Positions 26,031 to 36,142 are shown, counted from the stretch's first letter. The stretch: DNA of 64,000 nt from Oceanobacillus sp. FSL K6-2867 (GCF_037963145.1 NZ_CP150144.1:1612001-1676000); one strand, 5' to 3'. Program-made: numbers and translations. Notes: generated by a model from the letters alone, not told the origin.

Positions 26031-26276
26031 TGAAACATCGAAAAAAATTGCACTTTTTACGCGACTTAATAGTTATTCTAATTTATCATTTTGGCTTCAT
26101 ACAGTCAATAAATAAAATATATTTTAAGACTTGGGTGATAATATATATCGATTTTATATGTGTTATGTTTTTAAATAAACGTGTTACTCAAACACTTGGT
26201 TTGTTATTAATCTAAATTTGGTTTTTTTTTCTGGTCAATTGCCTTCCATACATGGCTTATTCTCTAAACATAAATA

Positions 26277-26509
26277 GAGGTTTGGGACATAACTAAAGTG
26301 TTAATATTCGAGACGAACAATGCACGAACTTAGCGAAGGAAATATACGCAGACTCCTGCGGAAGGAAAAGTATAGGTGAGACACCGTAGTGCGTTAGCAT
26401 AGGGGCTCACCAGCCACCCTAAGGTCCGTGGAGTATATTTTCGGAGCGGCTTATTTGTACCAACCATGTTCGGCTTTTACTTCATAAAAATACTTTTGTC
26501 CCAGCCTCG
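26277..26509. repeat. Dispersed Bacillaceae intergenic repeat with terminal inverted ends
   Basis: About 233 bp bounded by GAGGTTTGGGACATAA and TTTTGTCCCAGCCTC, imperfect inverted ends. The body contains GACTCCTGCGGAAGGAA, GTGAGACACCGTAG, GGGGCTCACC and CCGTGGAGTATATTTTC-type blocks, the wording of a repeat scattered through many Bacillus-group genomes (recognised from memory). No open frame. It lies in the 720-bp gap before the DUF3189 gene, which otherwise holds only the NikR-like sites. Confidence 0.8.
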
Positions 26510-26643
26510 ACATGCGATTAAAATCAATCGGTGTTATAACCTTTATGCAATCATTTTAAACTTGTTACACAAAGCCTTACATGCATTCTCTTTTTTATAA
26601 AATAGATGATCTTGGGCTAAACTAATAGCGGAGGATGATTATC

Positions 26644-27150
26644 GTGATATTTATATACAATGACTATGGCGGAACACATACGACTTCACTCGCAGCAGCA
26701 TATCATCTAAAAAAAATCCCAACTGACAAAGTTCTTTCAAAAGAGGAGATTATGAATGTAGATTATTTTAATAAATTAACAAAACACGATCTTGGGAAAT
26801 TGATATTTCATGGCTTAGATGAAGATAGAAATGCTGTTTATACCATAGGCAGAAAGAATAATAAATATGTTGTTCCTGCATTACAAACCTTTATTGAACT
26901 AATACAGAAAAAAAATAGTTTTAATGAAAAAATAATAATATCCAATACTTCACCAACTGTACCTTTAGCAATGTCAATCGGAGGATTTTTCTCTAGAGGT
27001 CTGCATATTGACTTTATCGGTGTTCCATTACTTATAGTTGGTGCTAAACAGTGCTGCAATCGTATTAATCGATTAGTTGAACAGACCAAGAAAGCAAGTA
27101 TTTCAAGAAATAGTAAAATCATTGTTTTAGAAAATAAATCGCTCAATTGA
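26644..27150 (+). CDS. DUF3189-like hypothetical protein
   Basis: 168-residue soluble protein reading MIFIYNDYGGTHTTSLAAAYHL at its start, the pattern of the DUF3189 family of Firmicutes; function unknown. The nearly fixed N-terminal YGGTHTT loop resembles a small ligand or phosphate loop (inference). GTG 26644 was chosen since GGAGG ends ten bases before; ATG 26635 touches that site. A small membrane protein gene follows 37 bp downstream. Confidence 0.65.
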   Translation: MIFIYNDYGGTHTTSLAAAYHLKKIPTDKVLSKEEIMNVDYFNKLTKHDLGKLIFHGLDEDRNAVYTIGRKNNKYVVPALQTFIELIQKKNSFNEKIIISNTSPTVPLAMSIGGFFSRGLHIDFIGVPLLIVGAKQCCNRINRLVEQTKKASISRNSKIIVLENKSLN

Positions 27151-27187
27151 AGTTTTTAAGTATTTAACAGGAAAGGAATCGATTCTT

Positions 27188-27481
27188 ATGGACTTCCCAA
27201 CTATTCATACAAATTTCTGGGACGGTGTTATTGCTGTACCTGCTGTCGTGTTATTAACCCAGTGCTTTAAATTATTTCCTATTCCACGTCAATACTTTCC
27301 TACCATAGCAAGCGTAATCGGATTTATTATTTCCATCTTCATCAGTCATAGGGGAGATTTATGGGCCGGTATATTTATGGGTGCTTTTTATGGCTCTGCG
27401 GCAGTTGGAACCTATTCTTCATTGAAAACTGCATGGTTAGCCTTTAAATACAGAAAACGGAAAAAATACACACAAGCGTAA
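27188..27481 (+). CDS. Small holin-like membrane protein
   Basis: 97 residues with about three hydrophobic segments and a basic tail (KYRKRKKYTQA). The size and topology resemble holin-like or ArsB-type small membrane proteins, but no family is recognised. AGGAAAGGA ten bases before ATG 27188. Probably cotranscribed with the DUF3189-like gene. Confidence 0.6.
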   Translation: MDFPTIHTNFWDGVIAVPAVVLLTQCFKLFPIPRQYFPTIASVIGFIISIFISHRGDLWAGIFMGAFYGSAAVGTYSSLKTAWLAFKYRKRKKYTQA

Positions 27482-27571
27482 ACTGTTCTTAAATAATTAA
27501 ACTTTCATATTGCTGGATATAATTTATCTCTACATACCAGCTTCCAGTGTCCTTAACAGGGAAACACTATT

Positions 27572-28096
27572 CTATTCTTCCAGCATTGCCTCTTCCTTAG
27601 TTGCCTCCACAGTACCATGCGGATGATGCGGGGGTGCATATATGGTATAAAGCTTTAATGGAATATTGCCTGTATTGATTACATTATGCCATGTTCCAGC
27701 AGGCACCATAATTGCCGAATCGTCATACACGCTTCGTTCAAAATTCAAGTTATTACTGCTTTCCCCCATTCTTACAATCCCTTGCCCTTGCTCTATTCGC
27801 AGGAATTGATCGGTATCGGGATGCATTTCTAAACCAATATCATCACCAACATTAATACTCATTAATGTAACTTGCAGATGCTCTCCTGTCCACATGGCAG
27901 TACGATACGTATTATTATTTCTTGCAGCCTGGTTAATATTAATAACAAATGGCTGCGGGCCATAATCCTTAATTCGAAAATCTTGTTTCTCTTGTAATTG
28001 TTCATTCATAAGACTTCCATAACAGAACTGTCTATCGTAAGGATAATGCGGCATGTTCGTATAGTACGGCAAAGGATAAGGATAAAAATAATACAC
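27572..28096 (-). CDS. Cupin-domain protein
   Basis: About 174 residues. An N-terminal Tyr/Pro-rich stretch (YYFYPYPLPYY) of a type often seen in spore-coat or surface proteins precedes a single cupin. Metal-binding cupin motifs are GLEMHPDTDQFLRIEQG and PAGTWHNVINTG. The frame opens at 28171, but that ATG has no ribosome site; the GTG at 28096 has AAGGGA nine bases upstream and is preferred. Ligand unknown; a role in spores or sugar handling would be a guess. Confidence 0.65.
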   Translation of the reverse strand: MYYFYPYPLPYYTNMPHYPYDRQFCYGSLMNEQLQEKQDFRIKDYGPQPFVININQAARNNNTYRTAMWTGEHLQVTLMSINVGDDIGLEMHPDTDQFLRIEQGQGIVRMGESSNNLNFERSVYDDSAIMVPAGTWHNVINTGNIPLKLYTIYAPPHHPHGTVEATKEEAMLEE

Positions 28097-28193
28097 TTTA
28101 CTCATTCCCTTCATTACTATTCCAAATTCATTGTATGAGGAGTGTTTATGTAATGTGCCTATCTTTTCCATTAGTAAATTTTACACAATAGTA

Positions 28194-28275
28194 TTTACAA
28201 CAGCTTATAAACACTGGTATGATAGCATATGTTTCACGTGGTTCGAAAACATCCCACGATAAAAAACTAAGGAGA
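28194..28275 (+). promoter_or_regulatory. Promoter and preQ1-I riboswitch of queT
   Basis: Promoter TTTACA (28194-28199)-18 bp-TATGAT (28218-28223). The class I preQ1 aptamer follows: stem CGTGG (28237-28241) with CCACG (28254-28258), a GGTTC start, and an A-rich tail ATAAAAAACTAAGGAG whose ACTA pseudoknots with the loop. The tail contains the ribosome site, so preQ1 binding should block translation. Confidence 0.9.
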
Positions 28276-28283
28276 GATTAACA

Positions 28284-28769
28284 ATGAAAGTAAGAACCCT
28301 TGTGGTGAATGGGCTAATAGCAGCGTTATATATTGCTGTTTCCGCACTTATTGTTCCATTCGGTTTTACAAACATCCAATTCCGGGTTTCTGAGGTATTT
28401 AACCATCTTATCGTATTCGATAAGCGGTATTTTTTCGGAATTGTAATAGGGGTATTTTTATATAACCTATTATTTTCACCTTTAGGGTGGTTTGATTTAG
28501 TCTTTGGCGTAGCACATTCCGCAATTTCATTAGCTATCATCATCCTACTAGCAAAATATATTAAAAATATTTGGGTGCTGCTCGCTGCGAATACTATAGT
28601 CTTTACGTTCAATATGTTTATTATCGCATTTGAATTGAAGCTAGCTTTACAATTTCCATTCATGTTGACATGGTATACAACCGCTGTTGGTGAGTTCGTT
28701 GTATTAGCTATCGGTATTCCAATTATTTACGCCCTCAATAAGCGATTAAAATTTGGTCGTCTTATTTAA
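28284..28769 (+). CDS. queT: Queuosine precursor transporter QueT
   Basis: 161-residue S component of an ECF-type importer for queuosine precursors (preQ0/preQ1). Five to six helices fill the protein; the N-terminal VNGLIAALYIAVSALIVPFGFTNIQFRVSE is the QueT family signature. The call is strengthened by the preQ1-I riboswitch that overlaps its ribosome site. Energy is supplied by the shared ECF ATPases encoded elsewhere. A perfect palindromic terminator follows the stop codon. Confidence 0.93.
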   Translation: MKVRTLVVNGLIAALYIAVSALIVPFGFTNIQFRVSEVFNHLIVFDKRYFFGIVIGVFLYNLLFSPLGWFDLVFGVAHSAISLAIIILLAKYIKNIWVLLAANTIVFTFNMFIIAFELKLALQFPFMLTWYTTAVGEFVVLAIGIPIIYALNKRLKFGRLI

Positions 28770-28812
28770 AACAACCCCTTCATTCGCATGCGAATGAAGG
28801 GGTTGTTTTATT
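28769..28812 (+). terminator. queT terminator
   Basis: Perfect 19-bp palindromic arms (AACAACCCCTTCATTCGCA, 28770 on) ending at 28807, then TTATTT. Confidence 0.9.
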
Positions 28813-28872
28813 TCCATCATATGCAGATTTTGCTTATACTAAGGTTACGTAAAGTCGGAGAGGATGGATAGC

Positions 28873-29640
28873 ATGATTGTTCGAGAACGTGATCACGATT
28901 TTATATTGATTCAGCAGGATCACCATGCAGCTATTTCCGGTGATATTGTGAAACGATGGAAAAAAGATTACTTTCCAGGAGTTGATTTACGAAGCTCTGT
29001 TGAATTTGCAGCATACCAGCATGACTGTGGCTGGAAGGAGTTTGACAAACAACCATTTCTGAACGATGAAAAAGGAATCCCCTACTCTTTTTTCGATTTC
29101 CCCATTCAGCCAAAAATTGTTCTTTATAAGCATGGGATTGATGTTGTCGAACAGGTAGATTCATATGCGGCTCTCTTATGCAGCGAGCACTATAAACGCT
29201 TCCTTATGAATCATACCTCATTAGAAGCTCAGGAATTTGTTACAACAGAAAACACACGACAACAGGCAATTATTGATACCCGAAATGCATTCAACAAACG
29301 TTTGTTTAATTTTCATTACGGTCTTATTCAATTCAGTGATAACCTTTCTTTATATCTTTGTGTGAATGAACCTGGCATTGATAAAGAAGCAGAACATCCT
29401 TTTTTTAAAGAAGGAATTCCCATGAATCAAGCATTGCACGAATTTTGCAATTCCACCTTACAATTGCATTGGAAAAATGGGAACACAGTTGTACTGGATG
29501 ATTTTCCATTTGAAGAGCCGTTTGATGTTATCGTGAAACAAAAAGTTATATCAAAGAATGATCTTTCAGCTAAGGGATTAATCGCCAGCTATGAAGAAGC
29601 AGCTTTAGAGGAATCGAAAGTAACAATTACTACTTCCTAA
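28873..29640 (+). CDS. DUF3891-like hypothetical protein
   Basis: 255-residue soluble protein beginning MIVRERDHDFILIQQDHHAAISGDI, the DUF3891 pattern. The conserved QHDHA-like histidines (QQDHH, AAYQHDCGWKEFD, CSEHYKRF) resemble an HD-type metal-binding arrangement, but no function is established. ATG 28873 has GGAGAGG nine bases upstream; ATG 28864 abuts that site. Single gene between two terminators. Confidence 0.75.
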   Translation: MIVRERDHDFILIQQDHHAAISGDIVKRWKKDYFPGVDLRSSVEFAAYQHDCGWKEFDKQPFLNDEKGIPYSFFDFPIQPKIVLYKHGIDVVEQVDSYAALLCSEHYKRFLMNHTSLEAQEFVTTENTRQQAIIDTRNAFNKRLFNFHYGLIQFSDNLSLYLCVNEPGIDKEAEHPFFKEGIPMNQALHEFCNSTLQLHWKNGNTVVLDDFPFEEPFDVIVKQKVISKNDLSAKGLIASYEEAALEESKVTITTS

Positions 29641-29648
29641 AAACATCA

Positions 29649-29705
29649 AATCATTCTTTGCTTCCCCCTGTTGAAAAAGGGGGGAAGCAAAGAATGATTC
29701 ATTTC
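29649..29705. terminator. Bidirectional terminator
   Basis: A 20-bp stem (AATCATTCTTTGCTTCCCCC with its complement ending 29699) between convergent genes. Confidence 0.88.
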
Positions 29706-29734
29706 TGACTATCCCGTACCATTCCATCCGGATT

Positions 29735-30799
29735 TTAATCTTCCTCTGCTTCATACTGATCAACCGTGCTATTTTCCATCACTTCGATTGTTGCTTGATT
29801 ATGAAGTAAATCAAGAATATGGAAATTGATCTCTTCTTTTATATCTAAGTATTCCTTCCATACCGTTGTTTTTGTAAAGAAATACAGAAATACATCCAAG
29901 CCATCCGCTTGATACTTATCAAAGTTTACAAGAATTGTTTCCTGATCAATTCCAGAGTGATTCTTCAATAAATAATCCATTTGTCTAATAAAATCTTGCA
30001 ATTCTTCGCTTGGCGTATCAGGAGGGAATTGTACATTAAAGGAAATTTGCCTCTTTTCCATTTTACTCCAGTTTGTAATTGATTCATTAGCCAACGTTGC
30101 ATTTGGAACGGTCACTAAAGCATCTGAAAAGGTTCTTATTTTAGTGCTTCTGAACGTAATCTCTTCAATCGTTCCTTCCACACTCGGTGTCATAATCCAA
30201 TCCCCAATTCGAAAAGGTTTCTCCATAATAATCACAATACCGCCAAACATATTGGCAAGAGCATCTTTTGCAGCCAGTGAAATCGCTAGCCCTCCAAGCC
30301 CAAGACCAGCAATAAATCCACTAATTTCATAATCGAATTCTTGAAGGATTGCAGTAATACTAATGGCTACAATGATAAATCGAAGTGCTTTTGATAGCAG
30401 CGGAATGATCAGGTTATCCACATCAAATTGATATTTTTGAGTTACTTTTGTAAAAAATACAGATGACGAAGATGCTAAATTATACAGTCCCCAGGTAATC
30501 ATCATAATAATGAAGGATCGGATTATTTTTAAAAACAAGTCATTCGTATGACTTAGAAATGGAAAATAAATCATAGCGATAAAAAGCCCGATAATGATAA
30601 ATAACCATTGTGCCGGCTTTTCAAATGCAAGAAATATCGCCCTGATAAAATCTGCCCGTGTTTTTTGAGTCACCTTCAGCAATATAGAAAAAACATATTT
30701 CGTAAACAGCTTCCTTAATAAAAGGAAGAGCAGAAATATACCAATACTGACTCCAATCTGAATTAAATGCTCATATGTAAAAATTTCCTTCCAAAACAT
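29735..30799 (-). CDS. Mechanosensitive channel, MscS family
   Basis: 354 residues: four or so N-terminal helices, the pore-lining glycine/alanine-rich helix FIAGLGLGGLAISLAAKDALANMFGG (about 165-190), then the MscS beta domain with EKPFRIGDWI and the FRSTKIRTFSDALVTVPN segment. Such channels release solutes on hypo-osmotic shock, fitting a halotolerant host. The extra N-terminal helices place it with the YhdY-like medium-size group. GGAGG seven bases before ATG 30799. Confidence 0.92.
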   Translation of the reverse strand: MFWKEIFTYEHLIQIGVSIGIFLLFLLLRKLFTKYVFSILLKVTQKTRADFIRAIFLAFEKPAQWLFIIIGLFIAMIYFPFLSHTNDLFLKIIRSFIIMMITWGLYNLASSSSVFFTKVTQKYQFDVDNLIIPLLSKALRFIIVAISITAILQEFDYEISGFIAGLGLGGLAISLAAKDALANMFGGIVIIMEKPFRIGDWIMTPSVEGTIEEITFRSTKIRTFSDALVTVPNATLANESITNWSKMEKRQISFNVQFPPDTPSEELQDFIRQMDYLLKNHSGIDQETILVNFDKYQADGLDVFLYFFTKTTVWKEYLDIKEEINFHILDLLHNQATIEVMENSTVDQYEAEED

Positions 30800-30974
30800 A
30801 TTGCTACCTCCGAGTCAATCTATTTTCATAGTATATCCTATTTTTCTTGTCATTTATAGATTTATGTCAAGAGCAAAATCTCAGGGCGCACTGTTAATAA
30901 ATTTTATCCTTTCCAAGCAAAAAGAGCTGCAACAACCTCCCTTGCCGAGGATGCACAGCCCGAATTTCTATTAA

Positions 30975-31883
30975 TCAATCCCATTCATATGGTGTTGTTT
31001 GGTACACATAATAATTCAGCCAGTTCGAGAATAATAAGCTGCTATGACTTTTCCAGCGATGTAATGGTTTTTCTTCTGGATTATCATTCGGGAAATAGTT
31101 CTCCGGCAATTGCGTCGGAATGCCTCTTTTATGATCCCGATGATATTCTTCTGCCAATGTAGTTGCACTATATTCCAGATGACCCGTTGCCATTATATTT
31201 TTTCCATCTTTTGATGCCATTAGAAAAATACCCGCCTTATCGGAATGGGCCAAGATTCTTAACTCTGGATGATTAGCGATTTCTTTGTATGAAATATCTG
31301 TATATCTTGAATGCGGAGCAAGGAAATAATCATCAAAGCCACGAACGAGATTCTCATTCCGGTGTAATACCTCATGTTCAAAAATACCAAAGCATTTTTG
31401 TGGCAGTTCATGCTTATTAATTCCATAATGATGATAAAGCGCCGCCTGCGCTCCCCAGCATATATGCAGTGTCGAGGTAACGTTTTCTTTTGACCAATTC
31501 ATAATTTCTTGCAATTCTTCCCAGTAATCTACTTCTTCAAATTGTAAATGCTCAACAGGAGAGCCCGTAATAATCATTCCATCAAAGCGTTTATCTTTAA
31601 TTTCAGAAAATGTTTTATAGAATGTGTCTAAATGATACTTGCTCGTTGTTTTAGAATAATGTGTTGTCATCTTTAAAAAAGATACATTTACTTGAATTGG
31701 CGTATTTCCAAGATACCGAAGGAGATGTGCTTCTGTTTTTTGTTTTTCAGGCATTAAATTCAGTATTAATATATTCAATGGTCGTATATCCTGCGTAACC
31801 GCACGCTCTTCTTCCATTACAAATATATTCTCCTGCTCCAGAATCTCCTTCGCCGGCAATTGTCCCGGTATTCTAATCGGCAT
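30975..31883 (-). CDS. metA: Homoserine O-acyltransferase MetA
   Basis: 302-residue enzyme that acylates homoserine in methionine synthesis (acetyl-CoA is usual in bacilli). Catalytic cysteine in [11 protein letters not shown] (about residue 142), His-Glu pair in [11 protein letters not shown], and the family ending [16 protein letters not shown] are present. The frame continues 16 codons upstream, but family proteins start MPI..IP.LPA, so 31883 is chosen, with GGAGGGGG a little far (11 bases) upstream. No SAM riboswitch is visible upstream. Confidence 0.93.
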   Translation of the reverse strand: MPIRIPGQLPAKEILEQENIFVMEEERAVTQDIRPLNILILNLMPEKQKTEAHLLRYLGNTPIQVNVSFLKMTTHYSKTTSKYHLDTFYKTFSEIKDKRFDGMIITGSPVEHLQFEEVDYWEELQEIMNWSKENVTSTLHICWGAQAALYHHYGINKHELPQKCFGIFEHEVLHRNENLVRGFDDYFLAPHSRYTDISYKEIANHPELRILAHSDKAGIFLMASKDGKNIMATGHLEYSATTLAEEYHRDHKRGIPTQLPENYFPNDNPEEKPLHRWKSHSSLLFSNWLNYYVYQTTPYEWD

Positions 31884-32088
31884 TTTTATATGATCCCCCT
31901 CCGGAAAAAATACTATTAAGTTATTATTCATTGTAATACCTACAATAAAAAATTCAAGTTAAAAGTTTAGTTATATTTTGATAATTTCGCTTAATAGGAT
32001 GGCTCTTCTTAGAATGAATATTGAATTTTTGGCAAAGCGGCTTAAAATTGGCAGGGGGTATTCGATTTTCTCACGATTTGGATCGCAT

Positions 32089-32127
32089 AAACCCTGCTCC
32101 TAAAGCAGAGTTTATACTTTTTATAAC
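32089..32127. terminator. Hairpin between yfkAB and metA
   Basis: ATAAACCCTGCT pairs with AGCAGAGTTTAT with one wobble; the T-tract (ACTTTTT) is on the plus strand, although both flanking genes run on the minus strand. Probably still ends yfkAB transcription. Confidence 0.5.
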
Positions 32128-32140
32128 AAGAATAAACAAA

Positions 32141-33265
32141 TTAAAGTCTAATCATTGCTTCTCGTCTCTGAAAATCAACATCGGGATAATATGCATTTTT
32201 CACTAAAACATTTGGTCCAAGACATTTCACTGCAGGGCAATGGCAGTTTAAGCTTTTAGCTGTTTTCGTATCCATCCATCGATTATACGATTCCTGCAAA
32301 GAAGTCGTTTGTATGTTTCCTAAGGATGGCTCGTCACCAAAATCTGTCACAATTACTTCGCCCGTAAAAATATTGACATTTAAGCGTGATCTGCCATCTG
32401 GGTCATTTCTAACCGTTACGTTTTTTTCTTTATAGAGGCGTTTCAACAATGCTAAGTCCGCTTCATTTGCACTGCAAGCATAAAACGGCAACGTTCCAAA
32501 CAGCATCCACATATCAGGGTTGCGATGTTCTAAAAGTCTCTCGATTGCTGTTCGCATTTCCTCTAAACTTAACGTTTCCATTGTGCTTGCGTAATCAACT
32601 GGATACATTGGATGCACCTCGTGTCTTGCACAGCCCATTTCATTAATATGGTCATGAATTTGTTCTAAATATGGGAATGTTCGCTTATTCAGCATTGTTT
32701 CTGCTGAAACCATGACACCATTCGCTGACAGACGCTGCGAATTTTCTACTAAACGATCAAAGTATTTTTTCCGGTTTTCAAGTGACGGCTTACGTTCCAT
32801 CATCGCAAACCCAGTTTGAGCAAACTCTTCAGCAGTCCCCCAGTTGTGAGAGATATGCAATACATCAAGGTAAGGAATAATATCCTCATAACGTGCGAAA
32901 GGCAATGTTAAATTAGAGTTCATCTGTGTTTTTACACCGCGATGACGGGCATATTCTAGTAAAGGAATTACATAGTTACGAACCATCTTTTTATTCATCA
33001 TCGGTTCTCCGCCGGTAATACTTAGTGTGCGAAGCTTTGGGATTTCCTCTAAACGCTTGATAAGCAGCTCAATTGGCAGTGCATCCGGATCACTGTTTTG
33101 CAGCGTATAACCTACCGCACAATGAGCGCAGCGCATATTACACATGTTAGTTGTAGTAAATTCAATATTTGATAAAGTCATTTCGCCATATGCTTCTACA
33201 TCCATATAGGCTTCCCACGGGTCATTTAAAGGTGTTATAAGAGGTTGCGTCACCTTTGTTGTCAT
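32141..33265 (-). CDS. yfkAB: Radical SAM/CxCxxxxC motif protein YfkAB
   Basis: 374-residue radical SAM protein. The [4Fe-4S]-SAM cysteines are C42, C46 and C49 in MCNMRCAHC, followed by TGGEP-type SITGGEPMM. A C-terminal CHCPAVKC (CxCxxxxC) motif is the mark of the YfkAB family. The reaction is not known. GGGAG precedes ATG 33265. In Bacillus subtilis the gene was once described as two frames; here it is a single intact frame. Confidence 0.92.
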   Translation of the reverse strand: MTTKVTQPLITPLNDPWEAYMDVEAYGEMTLSNIEFTTTNMCNMRCAHCAVGYTLQNSDPDALPIELLIKRLEEIPKLRTLSITGGEPMMNKKMVRNYVIPLLEYARHRGVKTQMNSNLTLPFARYEDIIPYLDVLHISHNWGTAEEFAQTGFAMMERKPSLENRKKYFDRLVENSQRLSANGVMVSAETMLNKRTFPYLEQIHDHINEMGCARHEVHPMYPVDYASTMETLSLEEMRTAIERLLEHRNPDMWMLFGTLPFYACSANEADLALLKRLYKEKNVTVRNDPDGRSRLNVNIFTGEVIVTDFGDEPSLGNIQTTSLQESYNRWMDTKTAKSLNCHCPAVKCLGPNVLVKNAYYPDVDFQRREAMIRL

Positions 33266-33575
33266 CTATGATTCTCCCTTTCTATACAAAGCAATACGTT
33301 CTTTATTGTATCACTTTTCATGGTATTTGCATGGCTGATTTTACACTAGCCGAATTCTTATGTTCACAATGAAAACTGAAAAATAGTGACCAATTATAAA
33401 TAGCCTATTGACCGTAGTTTGTAAATATACGCTATTTAAAGACGTGGTCCAGCTTTATTAGTTATGAGTAATTCCATTTCCATCTGAAAATATCTGATTA
33501 ATTCTGGATTATATGGAAACGCTAATGATGGATAAACTTTAATTGGAAATAACACGAAGAATGGGAGATGTTTTA
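33266..33575. other. Gap between yfkAB and catalase
   Basis: 310 bases holding the divergent starts of yfkAB and the catalase gene. A TTGACC box at 33408-33413 has only a poor -10 partner (TATTTA at 19 bp). No PerR-type palindrome, RNA gene or repeat was recognised. Confidence 0.4.
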
Positions 33576-35201
33576 ATGGGTAAAGATCCATCATATGAAA
33601 ATTCCAAGACAAATATTGAAAATGAAGATACGTTAACAACCCGCCAAGGACATCCAGTTACAAACAACCAGAACATCCGAACGGTTGGCAACCGTGGTCC
33701 GGCGACACTTGAGAACTATGACTTTATCGAGAAGATTAGTCACTTTGATCGTGAAAAGGTTCCTGAACGGATTGTGCATGCACGAGGTGCTGGAGCACAT
33801 GGCTACTTTGAAACATATGGCACGGTAGGTGATGACCCTGTTTCAAAATATACACGAGCTAAGGTTTTCCAGGAAAAAGGTAAACAAACCCCTGTCTTTG
33901 TACGTTTTTCAACGGTTGTTCATGGTGTCCACTCTCCAGAAACAGTTCGTGATCCTCGTGGATTTGCAGTCAAATTTTACACAGAGGATGGAAACTGGGA
34001 TTTGGTTGGAAACAATATTAAGATTTTCTTTATCCGGGATGCCATGAAATTCCCAGATATGATCCATGCCTTCCGACCAGACCCAGTAACAAATATCCAG
34101 GATAGTGAGCGTTTCTTTGATTTTTGTGCAAACTCTCCAGAATCCTTTCATATGGTGACCTTTATTTATTCACCATGGGGGATCCCAGCAAACTATCGAA
34201 TGATGCAAGGCTCTGGCGTTAATACGTATAAATGGGTAAATAATGAAGGTAAAGCGGTTCTTGTAAAATATCACTGGGAACCAAAACAAGGGATCAAAAA
34301 TTTAACAATGAAAGAAGCAGAAGCAATACAGGGGAAAAATTTCAACCATGCTACACAGGATTTATATGAAGCAATTGAAAAAGGCGATTATCCGGAGTGG
34401 GAACTGTTCGTACAAATTATGGAGGATGGCCCTCACCCTGAATTAGACTTTGATCCGCTCGATGATACGAAATTATGGCCAGATGATCAGTTTCCATGGC
34501 ATCCAGTTGGAAAAATGGTTCTAAATAAAAACCCGGAAAACTACTTTAATGAAGTAGAGCAAGCTTCCTTTGGAACTGGTGTCCTTGTTGATGGACTTGA
34601 TTTCTCTGACGATAAGATGTTACAGGGCCGCACATTCTCTTATTCTGACACACAGCGGTATCGGGTAGGTGCAAACTATTTGCAAGTTCCAATAAACGCC
34701 GCTAAAAAGCGAGTAGCAACAAATCAAGAAGGCGGGCAATTACGTTACCATAACGACAAAGCGCCAGGCCAGAATCTTCATGTGAATTATGAGCCATCCA
34801 GCTTAGGTGGATTAAAAGAAGGTGAACAAACAGGAAAAGAGTACACACCAAAGGTTGAAGGCAATCTTGTACGGGAATCCATTGATCGAAATGATAATAC
34901 AAAGCAAGCAGGAGAAACATATCGTAAATTTGAACAATGGGAAAAAGACGAATTAATTTCCAATCTTGTTGGTGACCTTTCAACCTGCGCAAAGGTAATC
35001 CAGGACAAAATGATTGCATTAGCAGAGCAAGCTGACGAAGAATATGGACGTAGATTACGCGAAGGAATAGCTGAAGCAAGCAAGAAGTCAAGTTCTACCA
35101 AGATGGAATCTGCTGAAGAAATACATCCGCTTGGTGCGAAGGATGCTGGAAAAGCAGTAAAAGAGGCAATTGATAAAGGACATGATGCAGAGCCTTATTA
35201 A
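33576..35201 (+). CDS. Haem catalase
   Basis: 541-residue catalase that dismutates hydrogen peroxide. The distal histidine is in [13 protein letters not shown] (H68), the distal Asn in [11 protein letters not shown], and the haem-ligand tyrosine in [14 protein letters not shown]. The N-terminal extension (20 residues) and charged C-terminal tail make it longer than KatA-type enzymes (about 483) and near KatX length; which Bacillus catalase it corresponds to cannot be decided here. Start 33576 has GGGAG eight bases upstream. It converges on a manganese-type transporter operon. Confidence 0.95.
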   Translation: MGKDPSYENSKTNIENEDTLTTRQGHPVTNNQNIRTVGNRGPATLENYDFIEKISHFDREKVPERIVHARGAGAHGYFETYGTVGDDPVSKYTRAKVFQEKGKQTPVFVRFSTVVHGVHSPETVRDPRGFAVKFYTEDGNWDLVGNNIKIFFIRDAMKFPDMIHAFRPDPVTNIQDSERFFDFCANSPESFHMVTFIYSPWGIPANYRMMQGSGVNTYKWVNNEGKAVLVKYHWEPKQGIKNLTMKEAEAIQGKNFNHATQDLYEAIEKGDYPEWELFVQIMEDGPHPELDFDPLDDTKLWPDDQFPWHPVGKMVLNKNPENYFNEVEQASFGTGVLVDGLDFSDDKMLQGRTFSYSDTQRYRVGANYLQVPINAAKKRVATNQEGGQLRYHNDKAPGQNLHVNYEPSSLGGLKEGEQTGKEYTPKVEGNLVRESIDRNDNTKQAGETYRKFEQWEKDELISNLVGDLSTCAKVIQDKMIALAEQADEEYGRRLREGIAEASKKSSSTKMESAEEIHPLGAKDAGKAVKEAIDKGHDAEPY

Positions 35202-35233
35202 AATTCAGGATCATGGTTAGACCACAGAATAAC

Positions 35234-35280
35234 AAACAATGTAAAAGCGCTGCTTTAAAAGCAGCGCTTTTACATTGTTT
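35234..35280. terminator. Bidirectional terminator
   Basis: Long near-perfect palindrome (AAACAATGTAAAAGCGCTGC with its complement) between the convergent catalase and MntD-like genes; the MntD-like stop codon lies in the stem. Confidence 0.88.
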
Positions 35281-36142
35281 CAATCGGTCGCACACGTTTT
35301 GCAATCAAACCATGCTTCGGCGAAAAAATAAAGCTTATCATAAATACCAAGCCAGTTGCGAAAGCCATTGAACCTGAAATCGATGTATCAATCCAAGCTG
35401 CGATATAATACCCAGATACTGCAGAAATCACCCCAAAGGCACCACTTAGCAAAAGCATTAAGGATAGCCTATCCGTCCATAAATAAGCCGAGGCAGCAGG
35501 CGTAATTAACATAGCTACAACCATAATCGCTCCTACAGCATCAAATGAAGCAACTGTTGTTACTGATACTAGGCCCATAAAAAGATAATGCATGAGTATT
35601 ACTGGTATACCAAGACTTGCCGCTAATGCTGGATCAAACGATGTAATTTTCCATTCTTTATAAAAAGCAATAATAAAAAATAGAACAACCGCCAGAACTG
35701 CTAATAGTAACGCTGTCGCTGCCGGTATGGAACCGATAAACGGCAAAGTAATAGTATGGAATGGAATAAATGTTATTTCTCCCATTAATGCATGCTTTAC
35801 ATCTAAGTGTGCATTTCCAGCTGAGGTAGCAATTAATATAACTCCAACAGCGAATAATGTGGTAAAAACAATTCCCATTGATGCATCATGCTGTACACTC
35901 AAAGAATGCAGCCACTGCACAAGAAAAGCTGTAAAAACCCCTGCCAGTATCCCTCCAATTAACATTGCAGTCCCACTTACTTCACGTGTAATAATAAAGG
36001 CGATTACGATACCTAATAGAACCGTGTGACTAATTGCATCTGCCATCATTGCTGTTTTCCTTAATATAAGGAAAACGCCGATAACACCACAGGAAAGCCC
36101 TACCAGGGCAGCAGTTAAAATAATCCATACTGTATACGTCAT
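35270..36142 (-). CDS. mntD: Metal ABC transporter permease (MntD-like)
   Basis: 290-residue ABC-3 family permease with eight or so helices and the conserved MMADAISHTVLLGI and VGAIMVVAMLITPAASAYL segments. ATG 36142 overlaps the stop of the preceding permease gene as ATGA, with GGTGGGAG upstream. With the adjoining permease it would form a manganese or zinc channel; two distinct permeases match the MntABCD arrangement of bacilli. Confidence 0.85.
   Translation of the reverse strand: MTYTVWIILTAALVGLSCGVIGVFLILRKTAMMADAISHTVLLGIVIAFIITREVSGTAMLIGGILAGVFTAFLVQWLHSLSVQHDASMGIVFTTLFAVGVILIATSAGNAHLDVKHALMGEITFIPFHTITLPFIGSIPAATALLLAVLAVVLFFIIAFYKEWKITSFDPALAASLGIPVILMHYLFMGLVSVTTVASFDAVGAIMVVAMLITPAASAYLWTDRLSLMLLLSGAFGVISAVSGYYIAAWIDTSISGSMAFATGLVFMISFIFSPKHGLIAKRVRPIETM

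Noticed and set aside
25919-26215. Plus-strand frame of 98 codons upstream of nikR
   Set aside because: No ribosome site, A/T-rich artefact composition, and it covers the nikR promoter region.
28205-28663. Minus-strand frame of 152 codons opposite queT
   Set aside because: It is a shadow of queT and would run antisense through the preQ1 riboswitch.
31932-32140. Possible SAM riboswitch before metA
   Set aside because: No SAM-I or SAM-II core motifs are visible; only an ordinary hairpin at 32089-32127.
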